A DNA stretch of 35,972 nucleotides from a virus (IMGVR_UViG_3300037843_000143:1-35972); one strand, 5' to 3'. Positions 13,190 through 20,013 are shown, counted from the first letter of the stretch. Program-made: numbers and translations. The notes: generated from the letters alone by a model not told the origin.

Positions 13190-13452
13190 TGACTAAAAGG
13201 ATAGAAAAAACAATATATTTGGTGATAGAATCAGAAGGTGAATATGATAGTTATCAAGAAAGACCTGTTATTGCCTTTGCTTCAGAAGCACTTGCTAACG
13301 AATATATTGAAGATATTCATTCAAATGAAAGATTAGGTCATCAAGCTTTATCTGATTTAACTGTAGAATCTATTAAATTAATTAAGGAAATAAAAGAGAA
13401 GAAATCTTGGACTGAAGAACCCTGGAGAAAAGGTAATCATTGCTATAAATAA
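13189..13452 (+). CDS. Hypothetical protein, 87 aa
   Basis: MTKRIEKTIYLVIESEGEYD, then VIAFASEALANEYIEDIHSN: a small alpha/beta domain of the kind seen in phage accessory genes. Start overlaps the previous stop (TAATG). Its stop codon TAA is part of a TATAAATA string just before the tRNA cluster. Confidence 0.7.
   Translation: MTKRIEKTIYLVIESEGEYDSYQERPVIAFASEALANEYIEDIHSNERLGHQALSDLTVESIKLIKEIKEKKSWTEEPWRKGNHCYK
13444..13451 (+). promoter_or_regulatory. Possible T4-type late promoter just before the tRNA cluster
   Basis: TATAAATA lies 7 bases upstream of the first tRNA-like gene. The predicted start (about 13457) would be at the tRNA 5' end. It also encodes the last codons YK-stop of the previous gene, so it may be coincidence. 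Confidence 0.35.
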
Positions 13453-13458
13453 TTATAT

Positions 13459-13532
13459 CCGGTTTTCGTCTAGTGGTAGGACACATCGTTGAAGGCGATA
13501 GGGCAGAAGTTCGATTCTTTTAAGCCGGGCCA
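13459..13532 (+). tRNA. tRNA-like gene, anticodon GAA (Phe)
   Basis: Acceptor CCGGTTT/AAGCCGG, D stem GTCT/GGAC, anticodon stem ATCG/CGAT with a mismatched 27-43 pair, loop TTGAAGG, T arm AGAAG-TTCGATT-CTTTT, discriminator G, encoded CCA. The loop gives anticodon GAA, but G at 37 and 38 is unusual for a tRNA reading UUC. Cloverleaf is good; identity is less certain. Confidence 0.7.
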
Positions 13533-13536
13533 ATTT

Positions 13537-13617
13537 GGAGTGGGTGCTGGGACACTTTGGGGTCTGTAAAACGCCTGCCTTCGGGCTATTAAGGTTCGAT
13601 TCCTTACCGCTCCACCA
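13537..13617 (+). tRNA. tRNA-Tyr (GTA), class II, with a short D arm
   Basis: Acceptor GGAGTGG/CCGCTCC, anticodon loop CTGTAAA (GTA), a variable-arm hairpin GCC-TTCG-GGC as expected for bacterial tRNA-Tyr, T arm TAAGG-TTCGATT-CCTTA, encoded CCA. The D arm is reduced (only about GTG/CAC around TGGGA) and the anticodon stem has one G-G mismatch, so it may be a degenerate or unusual tRNA. Confidence 0.72.
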
Positions 13618-13633
13618 TTTAAAAGGAGATAAA

Positions 13634-13774
13634 ATGAGTGATTCAGTTGGTGTAACTGGTAAAGAAACTATTGAAAGGTGTCAAGATTGTAATTCTTATA
13701 GAAAACCTAAATGTAAGATTACTAAAAATTTTACATCACGAAAAAATAGTTGTAAGGCTTTTAAAAAGAAATAA
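13634..13774 (+). CDS. Tiny zinc-binding protein inside the tRNA cluster, 46 aa
   Basis: ATG at 13634 follows AAAGGAGATAAA. MSDSVGVTGKETIERC then CQDCNSYRKPKC and SCKAFKKK: four Cys in a CxxC...C...C pattern and a basic tail, compatible with a small nucleic-acid-binding finger. The in-frame sequence upstream is tRNA-Tyr and is not coding. It lies between two tRNAs, so it would be made from the tRNA precursor transcript. Confidence 0.68.
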   Translation: MSDSVGVTGKETIERCQDCNSYRKPKCKITKNFTSRKNSCKAFKKK

Positions 13775-13779
13775 TATAA

Positions 13780-13861
13780 CGGGGTGTAGCTGATGAAAAG
13801 TGGTTTACAGACTCGGCCTGGAACCGAGAGTATGCAGGTTCGACACCTGCCTCCCCGACCA
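13780..13861 (+). tRNA. tRNA-like gene, anticodon TGG (Pro)
   Basis: Acceptor CGGGGTG pairs with CTCCCCG except one T-T mismatch; anticodon stem CTCGG/CCGAG with loop CCTGGAA; T arm GCAGG-TTCGACA-CCTGC; discriminator A and encoded CCA. C1-G72 and A73 suit tRNA-Pro. Oddities are C instead of T at position 33 and a long D loop of about 15 bases. Confidence 0.62.
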
Positions 13862-13866
13862 TTTTT

Positions 13867-13943
13867 GGGAGAGTCATTTCAATTGGTAAGATGCTGGTCT
13901 CCAAAACCATGCGATTAAGGTTCGAATCCTTATTCTCCCGCCA
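13867..13943 (+). tRNA. tRNA-Trp (CCA)
   Basis: Acceptor GGGAGAG/TTCTCCC, anticodon loop CTCCAAA, T arm TAAGG-TTCGAAT-CCTTA, discriminator G, encoded CCA. Apart from one mismatch in the anticodon stem it is a standard tRNA-Trp. A tRNA reading UGG is the one most likely to misread UGA. Confidence 0.88.
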
Positions 13944-13944
13944 T

Positions 13945-14021
13945 ACGCCTATAGCTCAGTCTGGTAGAGCAAACGCTTGATAAGCGTTAGGTCATAGGTT
14001 CAAATCCTATTAGGCGTACCA
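13945..14021 (+). tRNA. tRNA-Ile (GAT)
   Basis: Acceptor ACGCCTA/TAGGCGT, D arm with AGCTCAGTCTGG, anticodon stem AACGC/GCGTT with loop TTGATAA, T arm ATAGG-TTCAAAT-CCTAT, A73 and encoded CCA. Canonical in all arms; separated from tRNA-Trp by one base. Confidence 0.93.
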
Positions 14022-14032
14022 AAATATATAGT

Positions 14033-14108
14033 GCCGATTTAGCTCAGTTGGTAGAGCAATTGACCTGTAATCAATAGGTCGTAGGTTCGAATCCTACAGT
14101 CGGCTCCA
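14033..14108 (+). tRNA. tRNA-Thr (TGT)
   Basis: Acceptor GCCGATT/AGTCGGC, D arm TAGCTCAGTTGGTAGAGC, anticodon stem ATTGA/TCAAT with loop CCTGTAA, T arm GTAGG-TTCGAAT-CCTAC, T73, encoded CCA. Canonical. Reads ACA, a codon favoured in this AT-rich genome. Confidence 0.94.
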
Positions 14109-14110
14109 AT

Positions 14111-14185
14111 GTGGGGTTAGCCCAATGGTTAAGGCGTGGAGTTGTGGCCTCCAATATTACGGTTCGACTCCGTAACCTCACCCCA
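14111..14185 (+). tRNA. tRNA-His (GTG)
   Basis: Acceptor GTGGGGT/ACCTCAC with one G-T pair, D arm GCCCAATGGTTAAGGC, anticodon stem TGGAG/CTCCA with loop TTGTGGC, T arm ACGG-TTCGACT-CCGT, C73 and encoded CCA. The base before position 1 is T, so the G(-1) of histidine tRNAs is not encoded in the usual form. Confidence 0.9.
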
Positions 14186-14204
14186 AAATATAATAGGAGT
14201 TTGA

Positions 14205-14336
14205 ATGGCTAAAAAATTTTCTAAAGCCAAAATTAATTATAAAAAACATGAAAGAAAAGAACTTGCAAAACAAGTTCGTAGAGATAATAAGGAAGGGTGT
14301 AAGAGAGTGGTTTATTCCTCTAGTCTTGAAAACTAG
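14205..14336 (+). CDS. Tiny basic protein running into the tRNA-Ser gene, 43 aa
   Basis: ATG at 14205 follows TAGGAG. MAKKFSKAKINYKKHERKEL then AKQVRRDNKEG: very basic, 13 Lys and 4 Arg. From GGAAGGG onward it reads through tRNA-Ser sequence to a TAG in the anticodon stem (14334-14336). The strong ribosome site argues that at least the N-terminal 29 codons are translated. Overlap of a CDS with a tRNA gene is unusual. Confidence 0.5.
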   Translation: MAKKFSKAKINYKKHERKELAKQVRRDNKEGCKRVVYSSSLEN

Positions 14337-14388
14337 CGTGTCGCCCTCAGAAGGCGCACCGTGGGTTCGAATCCCACCCCTTCCTCCA
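14291..14388 (+). tRNA. tRNA-Ser (TGA), class II
   Basis: Acceptor GGAAGGG/CCCTTCC, anticodon stem CTAGT/ACTAG with loop CTTGAAA (TGA), long variable arm containing CGCCCTCAGAAGGCG, T arm GTGGG-TTCGAAT-CCCAC, T73 and encoded CCA. Typical tRNA-Ser reading UCA. Its 5' half overlaps the end of a small basic ORF. Confidence 0.92.
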
Positions 14389-14406
14389 TTTTTGAAAGGA
14401 GATAAA

Positions 14407-14865
14407 ATGTCAAATTGGGATTCATATTTTTTGAAGATAGCAGAATTGGTTTCTACCAAATCAAAAGATAGAAGCACTAAAGTTGGAGCAGTTATTACCG
14501 GCCCCGATAATGAAATTCGTTCTACAGGTTATAATGGATTTTGTCGTGGTTTTAATGACAATATTGATTGTCGCCATGAAAGACCTATAAAATATTCATA
14601 CACCGAACACGCTGAACGCAATGCTTTATATAATGCATCGAGAGCAGGGATTTGTACAAAGGGATGTACTCTTTATCTTAATTTCAGCCTTTATCCATGT
14701 CCTGATTGTGCTAGAGGTATTATTCAGAGTGGTATAATTAGAGTAGTGGGTTATAAGGATAAACCGTTTAGTGGTAAGGGAGATTTCTGGAAAGAAAGTT
14801 TCAAGATAAGTAAAGAGATGTTTGATGAATGTGGTGTAATTTATGAAGAATGTGAGGTATTATGA
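14407..14865 (+). CDS. cd: dCMP deaminase, 152 aa
   Basis: Zinc-dependent conversion of dCMP to dUMP, supplying thymidylate synthesis. Motifs: HAE at 68-70 (zinc His and catalytic Glu) in TEHAERNALY, and PCPDC at 97-101 (two zinc Cys); DRSTKVGAVI is the family N-terminal strand. Start MSNWDSYFLKIAELVSTKSK at 14407 after AAAGGAGATAAA; the open frame upstream is tRNA-Ser and is excluded. Shorter than T4 Cd (193 aa). Its stop overlaps the next ATG (ATGA). Confidence 0.93.
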   Translation: MSNWDSYFLKIAELVSTKSKDRSTKVGAVITGPDNEIRSTGYNGFCRGFNDNIDCRHERPIKYSYTEHAERNALYNASRAGICTKGCTLYLNFSLYPCPDCARGIIQSGIIRVVGYKDKPFSGKGDFWKESFKISKEMFDECGVIYEECEVL

Positions 14866-15014
14866 GAGATATAGAATTTATAATTGATGAATTAAATAAT
14901 TATTGTTGTCAAGACCAAACATTAGTTGTTATAATGAAAGAACTTGCAGAACATATAAAAGAATTGGAAATCAATGAACATAATCATATACATGAAAGAT
15001 ATTTACGACATTGA
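14862..15014 (+). CDS. Small helical protein between dCMP deaminase and UvsW, 50 aa
   Basis: MRDIEFIIDELNNYCCQDQT then LVVIMKELAEHIKELEINEH and a His-rich tail ending RYLRH. ATG overlaps the deaminase stop (ATGA); its own TGA overlaps the TTG start of uvsW, so the three genes are translationally chained. Function unknown. Confidence 0.7.
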   Translation: MRDIEFIIDELNNYCCQDQTLVVIMKELAEHIKELEINEHNHIHERYLRH

Positions 15015-16465
15015 TAGAAATTAAAAAACAAAATGAATCTTTCTTAAAGATAACTGGTGACTTCGAAGATTTACAATGTATCTCCGAATATTTCACTAAA
15101 TCTGCACCTAATTTTATTTGGAACCCAAAATACAAAGCTGGTATTTGGGATGGAAAGATTCGTTTCTTCAATCTCACTACAGGACTTTTACCAATCGGTT
15201 TGCGTTCAATGCTTGATGAAGTAATCAGTATTCATAAACTTGAATTTGTTTATGATAATTCTTTTGATTATGATATTCCGTGGATAGATACTTTCGTTTG
15301 GAATAGAGTTCTTGATGAATTTAAAAAATATGTTCCATATGAACATCAAATTGAAGGAGCTAAAATAGCAATAACAAATAGGAGAGGTTTGCTTGAACAT
15401 GCTACTTCATCGGGAAAAACATTAACACTTTTTCTTATCTTGAAATATTTTATGATTGCTAGGCCAGAAGATAAAATTACGGTTATTGTTCCTAGTATTG
15501 GTTTGATTCAACAATTTGTTTCTGATTTTGAATTATATGGAATGAGTCGAAAAGAATTAGGAAAATATTATAAAGATGAAAAAGATTTAACCAAACGAAT
15601 AACTGTTGGTACTTGGCAATCATTAAAGAATGTTCCTAAATTTTTGGAAACTGTTAATATTGTAATTTCAGATGAAGTACATACTGCCAAAGCATTAGAG
15701 ATAAAAGGAGTATTTGAGAAATGTAATAATGCAAAAATTAGAATCGGAGTTACAGGTTCTTTACCAAAAGAAATTTGTGATAAACTAACAATTATTGGTA
15801 ACTTTGGGCCGGTTCTGCATACAATAAAATCGGATGAATTGATTAAATTAGGGTTCATATCCCCTATAGATGTTGTCCAAATAAATTATTTTTATCCAAA
15901 AAACATAAATAAATCATGCTCTAAGGACTATCAATTGGAGAAAGATATTATCCAAAATGATAGGAGAAGGATGTTAATTGTCCGTAAACTCATTGATATT
16001 ACAATGGATAATGAGAATATTTTGTTGTTATTTGATGAACTTGAGTTTGGAAAACGATATTATGAATTCTTGAAAGCTGAATTTCCGTGGAAGACTTTTT
16101 ACTATGTTGATGGAGATGTTGATGTTAAAACCAGAGAATCCATCAGAATATCGGCTACAGAGAACGGAAACGTGGTTACAATCGCTTCTTTGGGAACTTT
16201 CAGCGTAGGTATCAATATCCCAAGATTACACGCTATAATAGGCTTGTGGCTCGGTAAGAGCGATATTCGTTTGAAACAAGCAATAGGGCGGGGACTGAGG
16301 AAACATGTAACAAAGGCTAAATTAACTTTCTATGATATTTGTGACCAATTGAAGTATAGCAAAGACCATGCCAAAGAGAGATTGATGGTTTATATGCAAG
16401 AAGGATTTCCAGTAAAAACATTGGAAGTGGGAAAATTCAGATTAATGGAGTTAGATATTTTGTAA
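15011..16465 (+). CDS. uvsW: UvsW-like RNA-DNA/branched-DNA helicase, 484 aa
   Basis: SF2 helicase that in T4 unwinds R-loops, branch-migrates recombination intermediates and switches off origin replication. N-terminal UvsW domain (FIWNPKYKAGIWDGKIRFFN) matches T4 FNPRFRYGNWDGRIR. Walker A ATSSGKT at 131-137, DEVH at 221-224, VTGS at 247-250, motif V near SVGINIP at 398-404 and motif VI QAIGRGLRK at 423-431. Length near T4. Start is TTG at 15011, overlapping the upstream TGA with only a weak ribosome site, so it depends on coupling. Confidence 0.94.
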   Translation: MIEIKKQNESFLKITGDFEDLQCISEYFTKSAPNFIWNPKYKAGIWDGKIRFFNLTTGLLPIGLRSMLDEVISIHKLEFVYDNSFDYDIPWIDTFVWNRVLDEFKKYVPYEHQIEGAKIAITNRRGLLEHATSSGKTLTLFLILKYFMIARPEDKITVIVPSIGLIQQFVSDFELYGMSRKELGKYYKDEKDLTKRITVGTWQSLKNVPKFLETVNIVISDEVHTAKALEIKGVFEKCNNAKIRIGVTGSLPKEICDKLTIIGNFGPVLHTIKSDELIKLGFISPIDVVQINYFYPKNINKSCSKDYQLEKDIIQNDRRRMLIVRKLIDITMDNENILLLFDELEFGKRYYEFLKAEFPWKTFYYVDGDVDVKTRESIRISATENGNVVTIASLGTFSVGINIPRLHAIIGLWLGKSDIRLKQAIGRGLRKHVTKAKLTFYDICDQLKYSKDHAKERLMVYMQEGFPVKTLEVGKFRLMELDIL

Positions 16466-16584
16466 ATGATAATAATCCTAATCAATTTGCCATATTTGAT
16501 ATACAAACTAGTCATTTTATAAGGTGGCAACATCCTGAAGAAACTGATAAAATTATCGAAAAAACTAAATACGGTAAGATATAA
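16462..16584 (+). CDS. Small ORF without a clear start, after uvsW
   Basis: The frame reads VNDNNPNQFAIFDIQTSHFI then RWQHPEETDKIIEKTKYGKI and ends at TAA 16582-16584. Its composition is protein-like, but no ATG, GTG or TTG is in frame; the nearby ATG at 16466 with GGAG upstream is in another frame and stops after 18 codons. Either a non-standard start, a one-base deletion, or a frame reached from the uvsW end. Overlaps the late promoter at 16580. Confidence 0.4.
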   Translation, partial: VNDNNPNQFAIFDIQTSHFIRWQHPEETDKIIEKTKYGKI

Positions 16585-16587
16585 ATA
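16580..16587 (+). promoter_or_regulatory. T4-type late promoter TATAAATA
   Basis: TATAAATACTT, matching the gp55-dependent late consensus, with start expected near 16593 and GGAGAGG plus ATG 16607 just downstream. It opens the unit holding the DUF5675 protein, the membrane protein, speD and a putative structural gene. gp55 is encoded at 5379-5915. Confidence 0.75.
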
Positions 16588-16606
16588 CTTGGAGAGGTTT
16601 AAATTT

Positions 16607-16891
16607 ATGTCTTTTAGAGATTTTTATTATGTCGGTAAAAAGCTGAATGTCCTGAAGGAATTAGAATCCTTTGGAAAATCATTGGCTTATAAGTCTGACC
16701 CAAATAATTATGAAGAAAAGGACAGAAAGAAAGCCTTACATTATGTTCCAGAAGTCGAAGCAACCAGAAAAGTATATGCAAGAATAAAATCAGGAGAGGA
16801 TGCATTGAGACTTTTGAAGGAATTAAATCTTTTTGTAAAGGAAAAAGACCTAGAATTATTAATTGAAAAAATTAGGAAACAAGGAGATTAA
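16607..16891 (+). CDS. Helical protein, first gene of the late unit, 94 aa
   Basis: Start MSFRDFYYVGKKLNVLKELE at 16607 after GGAGAGG. Three or more amphipathic helices (VEATRKVYARIKSGEDALRL; KDLELLIEKIRKQGD), charged, no Cys. Its last codons provide AAGGAG for the next gene. Function unknown; late expression suggests a role in assembly or lysis. Confidence 0.7.
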   Translation: MSFRDFYYVGKKLNVLKELESFGKSLAYKSDPNNYEEKDRKKALHYVPEVEATRKVYARIKSGEDALRLLKELNLFVKEKDLELLIEKIRKQGD

Positions 16892-16892
16892 T

Positions 16893-17285
16893 ATGGACTT
16901 CCAACTTATAAGAACATATTATCCGTTAGTAACATTAGGAATTTTATCATCCGAAGGATTTAGTTGTGCAGTAGTTGAAAGACCCAAAGTTGGAGAAATA
17001 GTTTGTATCCCTGAAGGACAATATGTTGTTAAATTTGTTCCTTCAACTGATAGTAAAATTATTCTGAATGATGGTTATGTTTATGAATTACAGAATGTTG
17101 TTGGAAGAACTGCCATTCTTCTTCATAATGGCAATTATGTAAAAGATTCTTTGGGTTGTTTATTATTAAACAATTCAATAGACTCAACAAATACATATGG
17201 AATAGGTTCAGATGTAGCATTAGCTAGATTCTATGCGTTTACTAACAAGATACCTCAATTTAATCTTTATATTGGTTCTGTGTAG
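16893..17285 (+). CDS. DUF5675 family protein, 130 aa
   Basis: Family pattern visible: LIRTYYPLVTLGILSSEGFS, CAVVERPKVGEIVCIPEGQY, VVGRTAILLHNGNYVKDSLG followed by CLLL. These correspond to the ExP...IPxGxY...GRxxIxIHxGNxxxDxxGCxL signature of DUF5675, a domain common in phage and prophage lysis or virion regions, suspected but not shown to bind cell-wall material. ATG at 16893 after AAGGAG; the next gene is a small membrane protein, consistent with a lysis cassette. Confidence 0.8.
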   Translation: MDFQLIRTYYPLVTLGILSSEGFSCAVVERPKVGEIVCIPEGQYVVKFVPSTDSKIILNDGYVYELQNVVGRTAILLHNGNYVKDSLGCLLLNNSIDSTNTYGIGSDVALARFYAFTNKIPQFNLYIGSV

Positions 17286-17290
17286 GAGAA

Positions 17291-17581
17291 ATGTATTGTA
17301 TGGCATTAGATGTTTTAAAAGATGAAAATGGTAAGCACAGTATCGGAAGATATTTAACAGTATTAGCAGCTTTGGTTTTAAGTTATGGTTTTGTTGAAGA
17401 ATCAATAGCAAGAAATTTGGATTGGAAAGATTTTGTGGCATATGCACTCGCTATGGTTATGACATATTCTACTGCAAAAGCTGTTGAACTTATTAGAGCA
17501 TTGAAGGGTACAGATAGAAATGGTAAAGATGATATTCCATTAGAAAAAGCATTGGAAGATAAACAGGAAGATAAACAATAA
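17291..17581 (+). CDS. Small membrane protein, possible holin, 96 aa
   Basis: Two hydrophobic segments: YLTVLAALVLSYGFV (about 21-35) and FVAYALAMVMTYSTAKAV (about 48-65), then a charged tail ending EDKQEDKQ. Size, two helices and charged C-terminus, next to DUF5675 under a late promoter, suggest a holin-like role, which is inference. ATG at 17291 or 17300; AGGAGA precedes both. Alternative: another late membrane protein. Confidence 0.65.
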   Translation: MYCMALDVLKDENGKHSIGRYLTVLAALVLSYGFVEESIARNLDWKDFVAYALAMVMTYSTAKAVELIRALKGTDRNGKDDIPLEKALEDKQEDKQ

Positions 17582-17608
17582 CCTCAATTTGTAAGGATTG
17601 TATGTATA

Positions 17609-17968
17609 ATGAAACTAAAACTTGGTCATCATTTAATTTGCGAAGCGACAAGCTGCGACAAATCAATATTGAACAACGAGATGGAACTTGTCAATATCAT
17701 GCTAAAGGCCTGCCTTGAAGGTGGGGCTACAGTTTTAGGTCATACATCACATTCATTTGAGCCACAAGGAGTTACAGTTGTTGTAGGATTATCAGAAAGC
17801 CATGCATCAATCCATACATGGCCTGAACATGGTTATGCAATGCTTGATGTTTGTACTTGTGGAGAACATGTTAATCCTATGGTTATTTTTGAGAGTATTA
17901 AGAAAGAATTAAAAGGAAATATTATAATTAAGGAATTGGAAAGAGGTATTCCGAAGGATGTTAGTTAA
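17609..17968 (+). CDS. speD: S-adenosylmethionine decarboxylase proenzyme (SpeD), 119 aa
   Basis: Pyruvoyl enzyme making decarboxylated SAM for spermidine synthesis. The self-cleavage region SESHASIHTWPE places the pyruvoyl-forming Ser at 64 (cleaved after Glu63), with H69 and C84 (LDVCTCG) matching the conserved processing/catalytic His and Cys of the prokaryotic class. Length is standard (about 120). speD is known as an auxiliary gene in some T4-like phages, for example cyanophages. Polyamines could help neutralise packaged DNA. It lies in the late-promoter unit, and the next small gene overlaps its end. Confidence 0.93.
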   Translation: MKLKLGHHLICEATSCDKSILNNEMELVNIMLKACLEGGATVLGHTSHSFEPQGVTVVVGLSESHASIHTWPEHGYAMLDVCTCGEHVNPMVIFESIKKELKGNIIIKELERGIPKDVS

Positions 17969-18128
17969 GATAATCTATAGAAGTCCAAATCAATATCCCT
18001 TCAAGTTAACAAAAGTCCAATTTATTTTTAATGAATGTAATAATGTAGATTTTTACCCACATGAAGAAACAACTCATGTTACATTTAAATTAACAAATGA
18101 TATGAGTTATAACAAGCAACAATTCTAA
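17958..18128 (+). CDS. Small protein overlapping the speD end, 56 aa
   Basis: ATG at 17958 follows GAAGG. MLVKIIYRSPNQYPFKLTKV then QFIFNECNNVDFYPHEETTH: beta-rich with alternating hydrophobics, ending SYNKQQF. Overlaps speD by 11 bases. No family recognised. Confidence 0.65.
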   Translation: MLVKIIYRSPNQYPFKLTKVQFIFNECNNVDFYPHEETTHVTFKLTNDMSYNKQQF

Positions 18129-18137
18129 GAGGCTAAA

Positions 18138-18575
18138 ATGGCAGACAATATAGTAAACGAAGGTTCTTCATGTGTAATAGTTTTATGGTTTAAAGATGAA
18201 AATGAAAGAAATGTAACACCAGACCAACTTGCATGGAGAGTTGATGATGCTTTATTGTTATCCATTAGTGGTGATTCTTATGATGCTACAATGATTGCTA
18301 CAAGCGGTTATACTGGTTATGTTCCTTTAGTAGACCCAATTATAGGTAATCCACCACTTGATATACCTAGCACAATTGTAGTACCCACAACTTATAAATA
18401 TAATGTATTGATTCCTTCCACAATAAATGTAATTATTGATGAAACTAAACTTTGGGAAGAAAAAATATTATCCGTACAATATAGCTACAATGGTGGAGCT
18501 AATGTTGGTACGGATGTATTCAGATATCGTGTTAATAATTTACCTGTTGTAATCACAGGTGTAACACCAATTTAA
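18138..18575 (+). CDS. Putative structural (Ig-like/beta-sandwich) protein, 145 aa
   Basis: MADNIVNEGSSCVIVLWFKD then long alternating beta strands with PSTIVVPTTYKYNVLIPSTI and SVQYSYNGGANVGTDVFRYR. Gly/Thr/Pro-rich, soluble, no catalytic motif; the repeated strand pattern suggests an Ig-like virion decoration or neck/tail protein. Late unit and last plus-strand gene. Its TAA overlaps the convergent TAA of the next minus-strand gene. Confidence 0.65.
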   Translation: MADNIVNEGSSCVIVLWFKDENERNVTPDQLAWRVDDALLLSISGDSYDATMIATSGYTGYVPLVDPIIGNPPLDIPSTIVVPTTYKYNVLIPSTINVIIDETKLWEEKILSVQYSYNGGANVGTDVFRYRVNNLPVVITGVTPI

Positions 18576-18913
18576 GATACTGGTTGGTCTGCTTCTACTT
18601 CTGGTTCCGAAGAAGGCATTAAATTAGTATTCGCACCGAAATCAGGTTGTGCTTCAACTTCTTTATTCTTTACTTCATTTCTCTTGGCTTGCCTTTTCTT
18701 TGTTTCAGTTTCAATTTGTAACTTTATTTCTTCATCAGAAACAACACCCTTTGCTGTTAATGTCTTGATAAAAGCATCCATTGTAACTGATACAGCATTT
18801 TCAATCATATAAATCTTTTGAATATGCTTCTCTTGGTTCTTTAATGCTTCGGCTAACATATTACATTTCTTGTTCAATAAATTAAACTGCTGAATAATTG
18901 TACTTTCTTTCAT
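18572..18913 (-). CDS. Coiled-coil protein, 113 aa
   Basis: MKESTIIQQFNLLNKKCNML and following helices, basic KKRQAKRNEVKNKEVEAQ, then an acidic disordered tail. ATG at 18913 after GGGGGA. Last gene of the minus-strand glycan island; stop overlaps the opposing gene's stop within TTTAA. Function unknown. Confidence 0.68.
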   Translation of the reverse strand: MKESTIIQQFNLLNKKCNMLAEALKNQEKHIQKIYMIENAVSVTMDAFIKTLTAKGVVSDEEIKLQIETETKKRQAKRNEVKNKEVEAQPDFGANTNLMPSSEPEVEADQPVS

Positions 18914-18925
18914 TGTGATTCCCCC

Positions 18926-19987
18926 TTAAAGAGTATATTTCAAACCGTACATTTTCATATAAATGTCTAAATTATCTTCCAACCAAAACTTGTCCATTTT
19001 TCTATTTTGATTCTGAATAATTCTTTCCGTTTCTACTTTATCATTAAAGATATTTAGTATTTGTTCTCTATCTTCCTTCCAATTATTTTTAAGAAATAAT
19101 TCACTTTGCTTATAAGGTTTAACATCACTACCAATTGATATAACATCTGATGACCAATAATCCATCATCTTAATATTACTTTTTGAATTATTAAAATCAC
19201 TATCAAGTAATGGAGCTAAACCAAAATCGGCATTGACTTGTTTTATTGACATTGGAAAATTTGAAATTGCTGTCCAACCAATTATTCTAATCTTCTTAGC
19301 AAGTGGTTCAAGCCAAACTGGAAGTTTATTTACTCCCATGAAAACCCATTCAAATTCATCAATTGTATTCGATATCAAATCAAATATGGGTTCAAAGTCA
19401 CCTTTGAATTGATTGTTATAGTGAGTTGCCGAACCTGCCCATACTATTCTAGGTTTAACATTAACTGGTTTAGTAAATCCAAATGGTTTATAAATATATT
19501 TTGGTAAAAGATTTGGTATTACTTTAACTTCACTTTTACATCCAAGTGACGTAATCCAATCAGCCAAATGTTGTGTTGAAACAGTAAATATATTAACTGT
19601 ATTTGCAATTTCAGTTAGGTTCTTCATATAATTCAAAGTCTGAAAATAATTTCTTGCTTGATTATATTCAGGTATGCAATCAATCTTATCATCCATATCA
19701 TAAATCATTATTGATTCTGGATTTTCAGCATCAATAAAACTACGCATCCATTTTATATATTCAAGTTGTTGGTCTGTAATTTGTCTTTGAAGATGAATTG
19801 CTTTGGTAGCTTTTAGGATATTTTTGTCAACCAGAAATCTTGATGTATAAAAACCTTCATACATCTTTCTAGCTCCAAACTTTGCATTTAGAATTTCATT
19901 AGGCCATATAGTTCTCAAATAACCACAACCACCCATATCACTAATGTAATTAACAATCAATTGTTTTACTGGTTTATTCGGTTCCAT
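18926..19987 (-). CDS. GT-B glycosyltransferase (GT4-like), 353 aa
   Basis: Two Rossmann-like halves. The C-terminal half has VIPNLLP, IVWAGSATHYNNQF, EWVFMG, IIGWTAISNFP, then ADFGLAPLLDSDFNNSKSNI and KMMDYWSSDVISIGS, the usual acceptor/nucleotide-binding region of group 1 transferases, with the conserved Lys and acidic residues. Transfers a sugar from a nucleotide donor; acceptor unknown. ATG at 19987 after GGAGG and directly downstream of a TATAAATA late promoter (20006-20013), so this gene at least is probably expressed late. Confidence 0.85.
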   Translation of the reverse strand: MEPNKPVKQLIVNYISDMGGCGYLRTIWPNEILNAKFGARKMYEGFYTSRFLVDKNILKATKAIHLQRQITDQQLEYIKWMRSFIDAENPESIMIYDMDDKIDCIPEYNQARNYFQTLNYMKNLTEIANTVNIFTVSTQHLADWITSLGCKSEVKVIPNLLPKYIYKPFGFTKPVNVKPRIVWAGSATHYNNQFKGDFEPIFDLISNTIDEFEWVFMGVNKLPVWLEPLAKKIRIIGWTAISNFPMSIKQVNADFGLAPLLDSDFNNSKSNIKMMDYWSSDVISIGSDVKPYKQSELFLKNNWKEDREQILNIFNDKVETERIIQNQNRKMDKFWLEDNLDIYMKMYGLKYTL

Positions 19988-20005
19988 TCAGTTTCCTCCT
20001 GAATC

Positions 20006-20013
20006 TATTTATA
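20006..20013 (-). promoter_or_regulatory. T4-type late promoter for the GT4-like gene
   Basis: On the minus strand TATAAATAGATTC, start expected near 20000, then GGAGG and ATG 19987. The TAA inside it is also the stop codon of the preceding gene (20009-20011). Matches the gp55 consensus perfectly. Confidence 0.68.

Noticed and set aside
13459-14388. A suppressor tRNA that could read UGA or UAG
   Set aside because: Anticodons read GAA, GTA, TGG, CCA, GAT, TGT, GTG and TGA (Ser); none pairs with a stop codon by standard rules.
14248-14406. N-terminal extension of dCMP deaminase
   Set aside because: The extension is translated tRNA-Ser sequence; the ATG at 14407 has its own AAAGGAG site.
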